From an uncultured Robiginitomaculum sp. (lineage in GTDB: Bacteria > Pseudomonadota > Alphaproteobacteria > Caulobacterales > Maricaulaceae), in assembly GCA_938010385.1 (NCBI GenBank), contig CALLVD010000053.1, positions 1 through 44,481 on the forward strand: a stretch of 44,481 nt of DNA, in the 5' to 3' direction. How positions within the stretch are numbered: position 1 is the first letter of the stretch; each line of letters opens with the position of its first letter. The notes beneath the pieces were generated by a model that saw only the letters and a program-made list of their open reading frames with translations, was not told the origin of the DNA and did not search any database. The position numbers and the translations under genes were made by a program. Below are positions 8,093-16,030 of the stretch, one piece after another.

Positions 8093-8689
8093 ATGAAACT
8101 ATATTGCTCCGCTATTTCGCCCTATGCCCGCAAGTGCATGATTTTTAACCGCCTGAAGACACTTGGCATAGAAGAGGTCGGCGTCACGGCGGACGGACCG
8201 CGGGGCTATACGCAGGGTGCCAATCCGTTGGGCAAAATCCCGGCCTTGCTTATCCCCGGGCAGCCCGTCTTGGTCGACAGTCCTGTGATTTGCGAATATT
8301 TGGACAGCCTTAAAGATCCGGTGCTGCCGACATCCGGACCGGAGCGGTTTACGCAGTTGCGACAGCACGCACTGGGCGACGGCCTGTCGGATCCGACTTA
8401 TCAATACCGCTATGAAACCGTGCGGCCTAAGAACCTGCATTGGGATGATATCATTGCCCGTCAGGACTACGCTATGCGCAGCGCGGTCATGGCTTTGGAG
8501 GCCGAAGTGCCGCGACTGGGCACCGGCTGGACCTACGGGAATGTCGCCGTTGTGACGGCGCTGGATTATCTGTCCTATCGCGGACCGCATGTGGATTGGC
8601 GCGCTATGGCCCCGAATTTGGCGGCGTGGCACAAAGGGTTTGAAACAGATGCCGCCTATATCGACACCTATAAATATGAAATGCCTTAG
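8093..8689 (+). CDS. glutathione S-transferase family protein
   Basis: A protein of 198 residues with the thioredoxin-like start MKLYCSAISPYARKCMI, where the active-site serine region is S-P-Y-A-R-K. The glutathione-binding part follows: NPLGKIPALL and then VDSPVICEYLD (about 60-72), which holds the conserved S-P-x-I-C/x motif. An all-helical C-terminal domain follows. No good ribosome site is visible, so the start rests on the fold beginning exactly there. The stop overlaps the stop of the convergent GST by 4 bases. It may act in detoxification; the substrate is unknown. Confidence 0.87.
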   Translation: MKLYCSAISPYARKCMIFNRLKTLGIEEVGVTADGPRGYTQGANPLGKIPALLIPGQPVLVDSPVICEYLDSLKDPVLPTSGPERFTQLRQHALGDGLSDPTYQYRYETVRPKNLHWDDIIARQDYAMRSAVMALEAEVPRLGTGWTYGNVAVVTALDYLSYRGPHVDWRAMAPNLAAWHKGFETDAAYIDTYKYEMP

Positions 8690-9324
8690 CCGGCGTCTTT
8701 AGGGCCGTAATCGTAATTGCCGCCGCGTTCCAGTGCGCGCAAATAGGCGGGGCGTTTGTGAACCTTATCGACATATTCAAGGCAGCTGTCATAGCCCTTC
8801 AGCCGGCCGCGGGCCTTGCAGGCTTCCAGCGGGAAGATCATCATAATATCCGCGCCGGAAATCTCATCACCGGCAAACCAGTCATGACCGATAAGGTGGT
8901 ACTCAATATAGTCGATTTGCTTTTTTATCTCTTCGGTGATTTTCGGGTGCAGCGGCGCGCCCGCTTCGCCCAAAAGCCCGACATAGAGAGAGAGCAGGAG
9001 CGGCAGTATCACCGAGCCTTCAGAGGCGTGCATGAATTGTGTATAAAGATCAAAGGCGTCGCTGCCCTGCGGCGGGATCATTTTCCCGTCACCGTGATTG
9101 CGGATTAAATACTCAACAATCGCGCCGGTCTCCGCAATGACTTTATCGCCGTACGTAATGACCGGGGATTTACCCAGCGGATGAATGGCTTTCAGCTCTG
9201 ACGGCGCCAAATTGGTGACGGGGTCGCGTTGATAGTGGCGAATTTCATACTCAAGACCAAGTTCCTCAAGAAGCCAGAGAACCCGCTGTGACCGGGAATT
9301 ATTCAGATGGTGAACTGTAATCAT
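8686..9324 (-). CDS. glutathione S-transferase family protein
   Basis: The start at 9324 is preceded by CAGGAAAC and gives 212 residues; an upstream extension to 9363 is not needed. The N-terminus MITVHHLNNSRSQRVLWLLE is the GST site of the type with S-R-S-x-R near residue 10. It is followed by HPLGKSPVI and then AETGAIVEYLI (about 63-75), the E-[ST]-G glutathione contact. The helical C-terminal domain includes DWFAGDEISGADIMM. It is convergent with another GST and shares bases with its stop codon. The two proteins differ clearly, so they are not a recent duplication. Confidence 0.88.
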   Translation of the reverse strand: MITVHHLNNSRSQRVLWLLEELGLEYEIRHYQRDPVTNLAPSELKAIHPLGKSPVITYGDKVIAETGAIVEYLIRNHGDGKMIPPQGSDAFDLYTQFMHASEGSVILPLLLSLYVGLLGEAGAPLHPKITEEIKKQIDYIEYHLIGHDWFAGDEISGADIMMIFPLEACKARGRLKGYDSCLEYVDKVHKRPAYLRALERGGNYDYGPKDAG

Positions 9325-9423
9325 AACGGTTTCCTGAGCAGGGCGGGCACATAATGGCCTCACCGAGTGAGCGGTTTAGCGCTGTCGCGACAGGAATGAC
9401 AATTACACGGATTTGGCGGCCTG

Positions 9424-9448
9424 AAAAGCCCGGTTTGCGCCCCGGCTT
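9424..9448 (-). terminator. weak stem-loop after the 36-residue gene
   Basis: Read on the minus strand, AAGCCGG and CCGGGCTTTT pair around a loop, with one bulged G and a four-T tail. It begins 5 bases after the stop of the small frame at 9453. The imperfect stem and short tail make this tentative. Confidence 0.3.
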
Positions 9449-9452
9449 CGCC

Positions 9453-9563
9453 TTAGAGAATAAAACCGAGCGCAGCGAAAGCCTGTTGCCCAATCAGCAA
9501 AAAGCCGATAGCGACCAAAGCCGTAACGCTGCCGCGAAAAAAAGATCGGATTACTGATTTCAT
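9453..9563 (-). CDS. small membrane or secreted protein, 36 residues
   Basis: The frame runs from ATG at 9563 to TAA at 9453. The product begins MKSVIRSFFRGSVTALVAIG and ends QQAFAALGFIL. It has a basic N-terminus, one hydrophobic stretch of about 14 residues and an A-x-A-like end, so it is either a one-pass membrane peptide or a signal peptide with a very short mature part. AGG lies 4-6 bases before the ATG, and a possible stem-loop follows the stop. It fills the gap between a GST and a glycosyltransferase gene. I know of no family for it. The composition and gap position support it as real, but it could be chance. Confidence 0.42.
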   Translation of the reverse strand: MKSVIRSFFRGSVTALVAIGFLLIGQQAFAALGFIL

Positions 9564-9664
9564 GACCTGATGCCTGTTTACCTTTCGGTAACTATAAGGC
9601 CCGGCGGCGCAGAGTCCTATTATTTTCTTTCTGTCAGGGAAAAATAAGCCGTTTTCGCGTCAAA

Positions 9665-10456
9665 TCAGCTGTTGTTATCACCCATGCGGTGAATTTCGTA
9701 CATTTTGACATCCTTAAGCCAGCGGTTTTGAGCGGCGATGGCGGCGACAACAAATCCGTAAACGCCGCCGCGAAACATGCCGCGCTGCACATAATTGCGC
9801 AGAAAATAGATGGGGTAGCCAAACAGTATGCGCGCGCGCAGATAGCCGATCGGCTTGAGCTTGGTTTCATTGGCCCGCACGGTGCTGACGCGATTTTGTT
9901 TGCGCATGAGATGAGCGGCGTCGGCAAAGCTGTAATGAATGAGCGGTTCTTTCAGCGCGATGATGCTTGCGCCTTTTGGAATGTCTAACTGGTCCCACGC
10001 CGCGTGGTCGGGTTGGCGGATATAGCTTTTATTATAAAGCTTTACGCGCCGCGCGCCGCCAAAGCCTATCCACGGCTTGCCGAAGGGCGGGGCCGTGGCC
10101 ACGTTGAGCGAAAACAAGGTGCCGGGCGACGGTTCGGATTGAAAGGCTTTGCGGATTTCATCGGCGAGCGTGTCCGAGACAACCTCGTCAGCATCTATAT
10201 CCAAAATCCAATCATGTTTGGCCGCGTCCTCGCCGGCGCGTTTCTGCCGCCCGTTACCCAGCCAAGGCTGATTGATAAAGCGCGCGCCGAGGCCCTTCGC
10301 GATGGCGCGGGTTCCATCCACAGAGCCGCTGTCCACGATAATCACCTCAGCGCAGATTTTTTGCGCGGCCGCAATCACCTCGCCGATACGCCGCTCTTCG
10401 TTTAAAGTGCGGACATAGCAGGAAATCTGGCAGGCCGTTGTTGAAGCCGAGGGCAT
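9665..10456 (-). CDS. family 2 glycosyltransferase (WaaE/KdtX-like)
   Basis: A 263-residue GT-A enzyme that transfers a sugar from a nucleotide donor. The nucleotide-binding strand reads ISCYVRTLNEERRI, then VIIVDSGSVDGT (about 38-49) and WILDIDADEVVS (about 83-94), which carries the D-x-D metal motif. The later YLRARILFGYPIYFLRNYV and the MFRGGVYGF motif are typical of the lipopolysaccharide-core WaaE-like group. No real membrane helix is present, so it probably works at the cytoplasmic face. Its ATG overlaps the stop of the M28 peptidase gene (TAATG), so the two are co-transcribed. An LPS or surface-polysaccharide acceptor is likely by family but not shown. Confidence 0.85.
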   Translation of the reverse strand: MPSASTTACQISCYVRTLNEERRIGEVIAAAQKICAEVIIVDSGSVDGTRAIAKGLGARFINQPWLGNGRQKRAGEDAAKHDWILDIDADEVVSDTLADEIRKAFQSEPSPGTLFSLNVATAPPFGKPWIGFGGARRVKLYNKSYIRQPDHAAWDQLDIPKGASIIALKEPLIHYSFADAAHLMRKQNRVSTVRANETKLKPIGYLRARILFGYPIYFLRNYVQRGMFRGGVYGFVVAAIAAQNRWLKDVKMYEIHRMGDNNS

Positions 10457-12132
10457 TATTTCAGCATTTCATCCCGAAGGGCACGAAACTCATTGCCTTC
10501 ATACCAGTTCGGCCAATCCTGCGTATTGGCGATATTCATGCCGAGCTCGTAGAAAATCTGTGAGGTTTTCTCAATGCCGGACATATCCCAATCATCGGAA
10601 TATTCATCCGTGACTTGGTGATAGCGATTGGCCGTGTAGCCCTCATTGAAGCTTGTCCCGAAGGCTTTGCCTTTGGTGACGTGGTCAATGCCGCTGTCCG
10701 CATAAAGCATAGGCACGCCTTTTTTCGCCAAGCTGATATGGTCAGAACGGTAAAAATAGCCGGCAGACGGGTTCTGATCCGGCACGATATATTTGCCTTC
10801 TTTATCCAAAATTGTTTTCAGGCGGTCTTCAATTTCTGACGCGCCGTAACCGACGACGATGATGTCATTGGTATCACCGACGGGCAGTATGGCGTCGATG
10901 TTAATGCCGGCGACAATCTTGTTAAGCGGGACCAGCGGGTCCTCGCCGAAATAGGCTGAGCCGAGCAGGCCGCTTTCTTCCGCCGTAACGGCCAGGACCA
11001 TAACGCTGCGCTCCGGCTGCGGGCCATTGGCGAAAGCTTGCCCGATTTCGATAATGGCGGCTGTGCCGGTCGCATTGTCGACGGCGCCGTTATAAATGCC
11101 GTCCTCGCCGGCAGGCACGTCTTTGGAGCCGAGATGATCCCAATGACCCATATACAGGACATATTCGTCCGGGTATTTCGACCCGACTACGCCGCCGGCA
11201 ACATTTTGCGATTCCGTTGTGCTGATCTCATTGTCGATTTGCGCGTTCAGTTTCAAATTGCCCAGTGGGATAGGCTTAAAGCTGCGCTTGGCGGCGTTCG
11301 CTTTTGCGGCGTTATAGTTCACGCCGGCGGCTTTAAAAATTTGCGCGGCGCGGAAATTGGTCACCCAGCCTTCAAGCTCTGTGCGGTTCATGCCTTTGTC
11401 GGGGCGCACCAAATCAAACTGCCCGCCGGTCCAGCTGTCGGACACAACGTTCCAGCCATAGCTGGCCGGCTCTGTTTCGTGGATAACGATAGCTGCGGCT
11501 GCGCCTTGGCGGGCGGCTTCTTCAAACTTATACGTCCAGCGCCCGTAATAGGTCATGGTCTCGCCCTTAAAGAGCTCCGGGTTTTTGGTGGCAAAGCCCG
11601 GATCATTAACAAGCATGACAACGGTCTTTCCGGTGACATCGATGCCGTCATAATCGTTCCAGCCAAACTCCGGCGCGACCGTGCCGTAGCCGACGAAAAC
11701 CATGTCGCTGTTCTCAACCTTGGCCGTGTCAGTAAATTGCTTTGTCCAGAAAACCGCGTTTTCGCGTTGCTTTAATTCCAGTGTGCTCCCGCCTGTGTCA
11801 ATCCGCGCAAAGCTTGTGTCTTTCGCTGTGACTTCTGTCAGCATGACAGGTTGAAAATATGTATCATTCACGCCCATGGGCTTTAGGCCGGCGGCTTTCA
11901 TCTCATCAGCCAAATAGGTCATGGTCAACTCACCGGCAGGGCCTGACGGCGGGCGGCCTTCATATTTATCATCGGAAAGTTCTTTAACGCGCCGGGCAAT
12001 ATCCGCGCCGGAAACGCTCGCCTGCGCCGGGTCTTTGGCCGTGACGCCTTTGGCAACTTTCGGCGCGCTGTCTGAACAAGCCAAAAGCGGAAGAGCCAGA
12101 GCCGCAGAGATAAGAAGGGTGGACATGCGCAT
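10456..12132 (-). CDS. M28-family zinc metallopeptidase lipoprotein
   Basis: A 558-residue lipoprotein. The start at 12132 is chosen because GAGG lies 6 bases upstream; it yields MRMSTLLISAALALPLLACS with lipobox L-L-A-C. A PA-type insert spans about residues 130-280. The M28 zinc centre is visible: GHWDHLG (329-335), GAVDNATGTA, TAEESGLLGS, NIDAI and, near the end, YHQVTDE as the last histidine ligand. It is probably an aminopeptidase acting in the periplasm or at the outer membrane. It is divergent from a second M28 lipoprotein, and its 3' end overlaps the glycosyltransferase start by one base. Confidence 0.9.
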   Translation of the reverse strand: MRMSTLLISAALALPLLACSDSAPKVAKGVTAKDPAQASVSGADIARRVKELSDDKYEGRPPSGPAGELTMTYLADEMKAAGLKPMGVNDTYFQPVMLTEVTAKDTSFARIDTGGSTLELKQRENAVFWTKQFTDTAKVENSDMVFVGYGTVAPEFGWNDYDGIDVTGKTVVMLVNDPGFATKNPELFKGETMTYYGRWTYKFEEAARQGAAAAIVIHETEPASYGWNVVSDSWTGGQFDLVRPDKGMNRTELEGWVTNFRAAQIFKAAGVNYNAAKANAAKRSFKPIPLGNLKLNAQIDNEISTTESQNVAGGVVGSKYPDEYVLYMGHWDHLGSKDVPAGEDGIYNGAVDNATGTAAIIEIGQAFANGPQPERSVMVLAVTAEESGLLGSAYFGEDPLVPLNKIVAGINIDAILPVGDTNDIIVVGYGASEIEDRLKTILDKEGKYIVPDQNPSAGYFYRSDHISLAKKGVPMLYADSGIDHVTKGKAFGTSFNEGYTANRYHQVTDEYSDDWDMSGIEKTSQIFYELGMNIANTQDWPNWYEGNEFRALRDEMLK

Positions 12133-12271
12133 AATGTGCCTCATTTGATTGCAATTTTTATTGGCGCAAATTGCGCGGCTTTGCCGGCCGGCGCAAGGGT
12201 GCAATGCAATTTATCTTGCGCCGTCACGCCGCCCGGTTAGTGTGCGTCTGACATGAAATGCAGAGAGCCCT

Positions 12272-13744
12272 ATGACCCATAAATTTGCCGCAAAAGCCCT
12301 CCTGATAACGGCATTGTCCGCCGGCATTTTAGCCGCGTGTTCAGACCGCGCGCCGGTTGTCACGGCGCCAAGCACAGATACCGCACCGCAAACAGAGCAG
12401 GCCGCGAGTCATATCGCTCCGGACAATGCCAAGCTGATAGACGCCGCCCTGCAAAGTGATGTCGGCTATGAGGTCGTAAAATCACTCACTACCGATATCG
12501 GTCCGCGCCCCGGCGGCAGTGATGCCGAAGCCCGCGCCCGCGAGTGGGGCGTTGACACGCTTAACCGGCTGGGGTTTCAAAATGTTCGGGTTGAAAAATT
12601 TGATGTCGACGGCTGGCAGCGCGGCGTTGAAACGGCGAGCATTGTTTATCCCTATCCGCAGCCGCTTTATATCACCGCGCTGGGCGGCTCTGTCGCGACG
12701 CCTTCCGGCGGGGTAACGGCTGAGGTCGCGTATTTTAAAACTTTTGACGATCTGGTGGCCGCGCCTGAAGACGGTTTGGACGGGAAAATTGTCTATATCT
12801 CAGGCCGCATGGAAAAAGCGCCGGACGGCGCGGGCTACGGCCCGGCGAATATGAAACGCCGCAGCGGCGCAACGGAAGCGGCCAAACGCGGCGCGCTGGC
12901 CGTTCTTATCCGCTCTGTCGGCACGGACAGCCACAGATTTCCGCATACAGGGCAGATGCGCTATGATGAAAGCGTGAAAAAAATTCCGATTGCGGCTATG
13001 TCCGGTCCTGATGCCGATCAGATGGACCGCATGCTTGATCGCGGCGATATACTGACGGTCACAATGGACGTCGGGCCGCGCGCTTTGGGCCGGCTCCCGT
13101 CCGGAAATGTGATCGGAGATATTGTCGGCAGTGAAAATCCGGAAGAGATTGTGCTCATCGGCGCACATTTAGACAGCTGGGATCTGGGCACGGGCGCGAT
13201 TGATGACGGGGCGGGTGTCGGCATCACAGTCGGCGCGGCAAAAGTCTTTATGGACACTATGGGCATGCCCAAACGCACAATCCGCGTGGTCATGTTCGGC
13301 GCAGAAGAAACCGGTCTTTGGGGCGGCAAAGCGTACGCGCAGGCGTATAAAGACGCGCTTGATAATCACATCGTTGCCACTGAATCAGACTTTGGCGCAG
13401 AGCGCGTTTACGAAATTCGCGCCGATGAGAATGCCGGCAGTAAAGCTTTCGCGAAAGATTTGGCAGCGCAACTGTCCGATTTAAATGTTGGTCTTGGCAC
13501 AAAAACCGGCGGCGGCGGGCCGGATATTATGGCTATGAATGCAATGGGCGTTGCGTCTGTGCGCCTGCAGCAAGACGGCACAGACTATTTCGACCTGCAT
13601 CATACGCCTGATGATACATTCGATAAAATCGATCCGGAAGCGCTCGCGCAAAATGTGGCGGCCTATGCCGTCTTCCTGAACATGGCGGCCAACAGCGATG
13701 TAACGTTGCGCGACGTTTCGCAAGAAGACGAGAGCGGGGAGTAG
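12272..13744 (+). CDS. M28-family peptidase lipoprotein, carboxypeptidase Q-like
   Basis: A 490-residue lipoprotein that begins MTHKFAAKALLITALSAGIL and then AAC, a lipobox of form I-L-A-A-C. Zinc ligands are seen in IGAHLDSWD (H299, D301 region), AIDDGAGVG, FGAEETGLWG, ATESDFGAE and LHHTPDD. The gap between the signal and the catalytic domain holds a PA-like region with SGRMEKAPDGAGYG. The arrangement resembles the carboxypeptidase Q / PGCP branch of M28, which differs from the divergent neighbour. Together they suggest peptide scavenging in the periplasm. A ribosome site GAGAG lies about 7 bases before the ATG. Substrate specificity is not readable from the sequence. Confidence 0.88.
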   Translation: MTHKFAAKALLITALSAGILAACSDRAPVVTAPSTDTAPQTEQAASHIAPDNAKLIDAALQSDVGYEVVKSLTTDIGPRPGGSDAEARAREWGVDTLNRLGFQNVRVEKFDVDGWQRGVETASIVYPYPQPLYITALGGSVATPSGGVTAEVAYFKTFDDLVAAPEDGLDGKIVYISGRMEKAPDGAGYGPANMKRRSGATEAAKRGALAVLIRSVGTDSHRFPHTGQMRYDESVKKIPIAAMSGPDADQMDRMLDRGDILTVTMDVGPRALGRLPSGNVIGDIVGSENPEEIVLIGAHLDSWDLGTGAIDDGAGVGITVGAAKVFMDTMGMPKRTIRVVMFGAEETGLWGGKAYAQAYKDALDNHIVATESDFGAERVYEIRADENAGSKAFAKDLAAQLSDLNVGLGTKTGGGGPDIMAMNAMGVASVRLQQDGTDYFDLHHTPDDTFDKIDPEALAQNVAAYAVFLNMAANSDVTLRDVSQEDESGE

Positions 13745-13772
13745 GCGGGCAAATTTCCTTTGACAAATGCTG

Positions 13773-13792
13773 ATATGCATTTAATTGCATAT
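13773..13792. promoter_or_regulatory. 20-base inverted repeat upstream of the nitronate monooxygenase gene
   Basis: ATATGCA, six bases, then TGCATAT: perfect 7-base arms. A TTGACA -35-like hexamer lies about 8 bases upstream, so the repeat would overlap the -10 region and start site. That geometry fits an operator for a dimeric repressor (MarR or TetR type), but no such regulator is in the window. Confidence 0.45.
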
Positions 13793-13814
13793 GAGCCCTA
13801 ACTTGGAGATAGAG

Positions 13815-14774
13815 ATGTCCTTACCGCCGATTTTACAAAATCTTGAATTGCCTGTGGTCTGCGCGCCTATGTTTATTGTCTCCGGACCTGAGCTTGTCAT
13901 TGCGCAGTGTAAGGCCGGCGTGGTCGGCAGCTTTCCGGCGCTTAATGCGCGTCCGGCTGAAATGCTGGAAAAATGGATTGTCCGCATTAAGACCGAGCTG
14001 GCCGAATATCAGGCCGCGAATCCTGATAAGAAAGTCGCGCCATTTGCCGTCAATCAAATTTGTCACGCATCCAATAATCGCCTGCAACACGATATGGACG
14101 TTTGCGTAAAGCACGAAGTCCCGATCATCATTACCAGCCTGCAGGCGCCCCAACAGATTTTTGATGCCGTGAAAAGCTATGGCGGCATTGTGCTCCATGA
14201 TGTCATCAATATTCGCCATACGAAAAAGGCTTTATCCCAAGGCGCGACAGGTATTATCGCGGTGTGCGCGGGCGCCGGCGGTCACGCGGGAACGTTATCG
14301 CCCTATGCGCTGTTACCGGAAATACGCGAGTTTCATGACGGGCCGCTGTTATGCTCCGGGTCTATCGCGACCGGCGGTGCTATCTTGGGCGCGCAAGCTA
14401 TCGGCGCAGATTTGGCTTATATCGGTACGCGGTTTATCGCCTGTAAAGAAGCGAATGCGGAGCAAGGCTATAAGGATATGATTGTTGAAAGCAGCGGCGA
14501 AGACATTGTCTACTCTTCTCTTTTTACCGGCGTCTCCGGAAACTATTTGAAAAAGTCCGTGGAAAACGCCGGCATGGACCCGAATAATCTTCCTGAGGCT
14601 GACAAGTCAGCCATGAACTTTGGCAGCGGCGGAAACACTGATGCCAAAGCCTGGAAAGACATTTGGGGCAGCGGGCAGGGCGTGGGCTCTATTCACGATA
14701 TTCCGAGCGTTCAGGAGATTGTTGACGATTTGAAAAAAGAATATGATGCGGCCAAAGCGCGCCTTTCAATTTGA
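13815..14774 (+). CDS. nitronate monooxygenase / 2-nitropropane dioxygenase family protein
   Basis: An FMN-dependent TIM-barrel enzyme of 319 residues. The ATG at 13815 is chosen over the one at 13785 because TTGGAGATAG precedes it and the family N-terminus (LELPVVCAPMFIVSGPELV) starts there. Family motifs are PMF.VSGPELV, CKAGVVGSFPALNARP, AGAGGHAGTLSP (the flavin phosphate and H-A-G region, about residues 152-163) and GSIATGGAILGAQAIGADLAYIGTRF. It would oxidise nitronates or a related anionic substrate. It appears to be a single gene with a palindrome in its promoter. The family is firm; the in vivo substrate is unknown. Confidence 0.9.
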   Translation: MSLPPILQNLELPVVCAPMFIVSGPELVIAQCKAGVVGSFPALNARPAEMLEKWIVRIKTELAEYQAANPDKKVAPFAVNQICHASNNRLQHDMDVCVKHEVPIIITSLQAPQQIFDAVKSYGGIVLHDVINIRHTKKALSQGATGIIAVCAGAGGHAGTLSPYALLPEIREFHDGPLLCSGSIATGGAILGAQAIGADLAYIGTRFIACKEANAEQGYKDMIVESSGEDIVYSSLFTGVSGNYLKKSVENAGMDPNNLPEADKSAMNFGSGGNTDAKAWKDIWGSGQGVGSIHDIPSVQEIVDDLKKEYDAAKARLSI

Positions 14775-14924
14775 CAGCCCGTGCGTGATTTAAAAATTTA
14801 CGCTCTAATTCTTTAAAAACTTATATTTTATATTCGTGAAAAACTCTGTTTTCCGCGTTTGCCTTTTCCCATGACATAATGTTAATACTCGCGACGGAAT
14901 CAATATTTCGAGAAGGGGAATGTT

Positions 14925-16019
14925 ATGAACACCGGAAGCAGATGGGGATTGGTTTTTGTCATCCTCGCTATTCTTGCGCTTTTGTTCAGCTTAGTCGGTC
15001 CGATCAGCGGATTGAAAAGCTCAAAGCAAATGGGCGAGCAAATCCAAAGTGAATTGGTCGCGGCCGGTTATGACGGCGTGAAAGTCGACATGGACGGCAG
15101 TATCGCAAAACTCTCAGGCGATGTTACCACAGAAGCGAAAAAAGCGGGCGCAATGGATTTGGCAAAAAATGTCAAATGTGAAAAGTGCCGTTCAAAGGAC
15201 CGCACTTGGCATGTCGTCAAAGATGCGGGCATGACCGTTAAAACAGCCAATGTCTCACCTTACATCTTTAAAGCTGTCAAAGCAGCAAACGGCAATGTCG
15301 TCTTGGACGGCTATGTTCAGTCTGAAGCTCAAAAAGCTGAGGTCTTGGCTCATGCAAAGTCTGTTTACGGCAATTCTTATGTTGACCGCACTGTTCGGAT
15401 CGCCTCCGGCGCACCGAGCAATGATTGGGGCGCTGCGGTAAAGCGTCAGATGTCTAATCTTTCTGCGCTCGATAACGGCCGTGCAAGCTTGGAAGACAAT
15501 AAAGCCGCCTTGGTCGGTAAGATTGGTTCGCAAGAGGCAAAGGCCGCCTTAATGGCAAGCGCTGCTATGCCGGGCGGATACTCCTTGACCGAATCCGTTT
15601 CAGCGCCTGCGGCTGCAGAGCCTGCCCCTGCGCCGGTCATCGAGACAGAAGATGCCTGCCAAAAGGAAATCACGCGCGTTAAAGGCGACAGCCGCATTAA
15701 CTTCCGTTACGGCAAGTCAGAGATTGATCCGTCGAGCTTTGCTCTGCTGAACAATCTGGCAGCTGTGGCCAAGCGTTGTCCTGATTTCCAAATTCGCGTC
15801 GAAGGCCACACAGACAGTGATGGCAGTGACGCCTATAATCAGGCGCTTTCAGAACGCCGCGCGACAACAGTTGCGGCTTATCTTGCGGACCAAGATGTGA
15901 GCCGCGCTAATATTACTGCCAAAGGTTTCGGCGAAAGCCGTCCGGTCGCGACAAACGCTACCGCCGAAGGTAAAAGACAAAATCGCCGGATCGACTTCGT
16001 CGTTACCCGCGCAAACTAA
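14925..16019 (+). CDS. OmpA-family protein with BON-like domains
   Basis: A 364-residue envelope protein that starts behind GAAGGGGAATGTT. Residues about 8-28 form a hydrophobic anchor (GLVFVILAILALLFSLVGPI), probably uncleaved. Residues about 35-170 hold two BON-like repeats, seen as GYDGVKVDMDGSIAKLSGDV and ANGNVVLDGYVQSEAQKAEV. An Ala/Pro linker follows, then an OmpA C-terminal peptidoglycan-binding domain: INFRYGKSEID, IRVEGHTDSDGS (about 290), ALSERRATTVAAYL and RQNRRIDFVV. It would tether the membrane to peptidoglycan. The next gene begins 11 bases after its stop and is also membrane-anchored, so the two are likely partners in one operon. Confidence 0.9.
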   Translation: MNTGSRWGLVFVILAILALLFSLVGPISGLKSSKQMGEQIQSELVAAGYDGVKVDMDGSIAKLSGDVTTEAKKAGAMDLAKNVKCEKCRSKDRTWHVVKDAGMTVKTANVSPYIFKAVKAANGNVVLDGYVQSEAQKAEVLAHAKSVYGNSYVDRTVRIASGAPSNDWGAAVKRQMSNLSALDNGRASLEDNKAALVGKIGSQEAKAALMASAAMPGGYSLTESVSAPAAAEPAPAPVIETEDACQKEITRVKGDSRINFRYGKSEIDPSSFALLNNLAAVAKRCPDFQIRVEGHTDSDGSDAYNQALSERRATTVAAYLADQDVSRANITAKGFGESRPVATNATAEGKRQNRRIDFVVTRAN

Positions 16020-16030
16020 AGGAAAATCCA

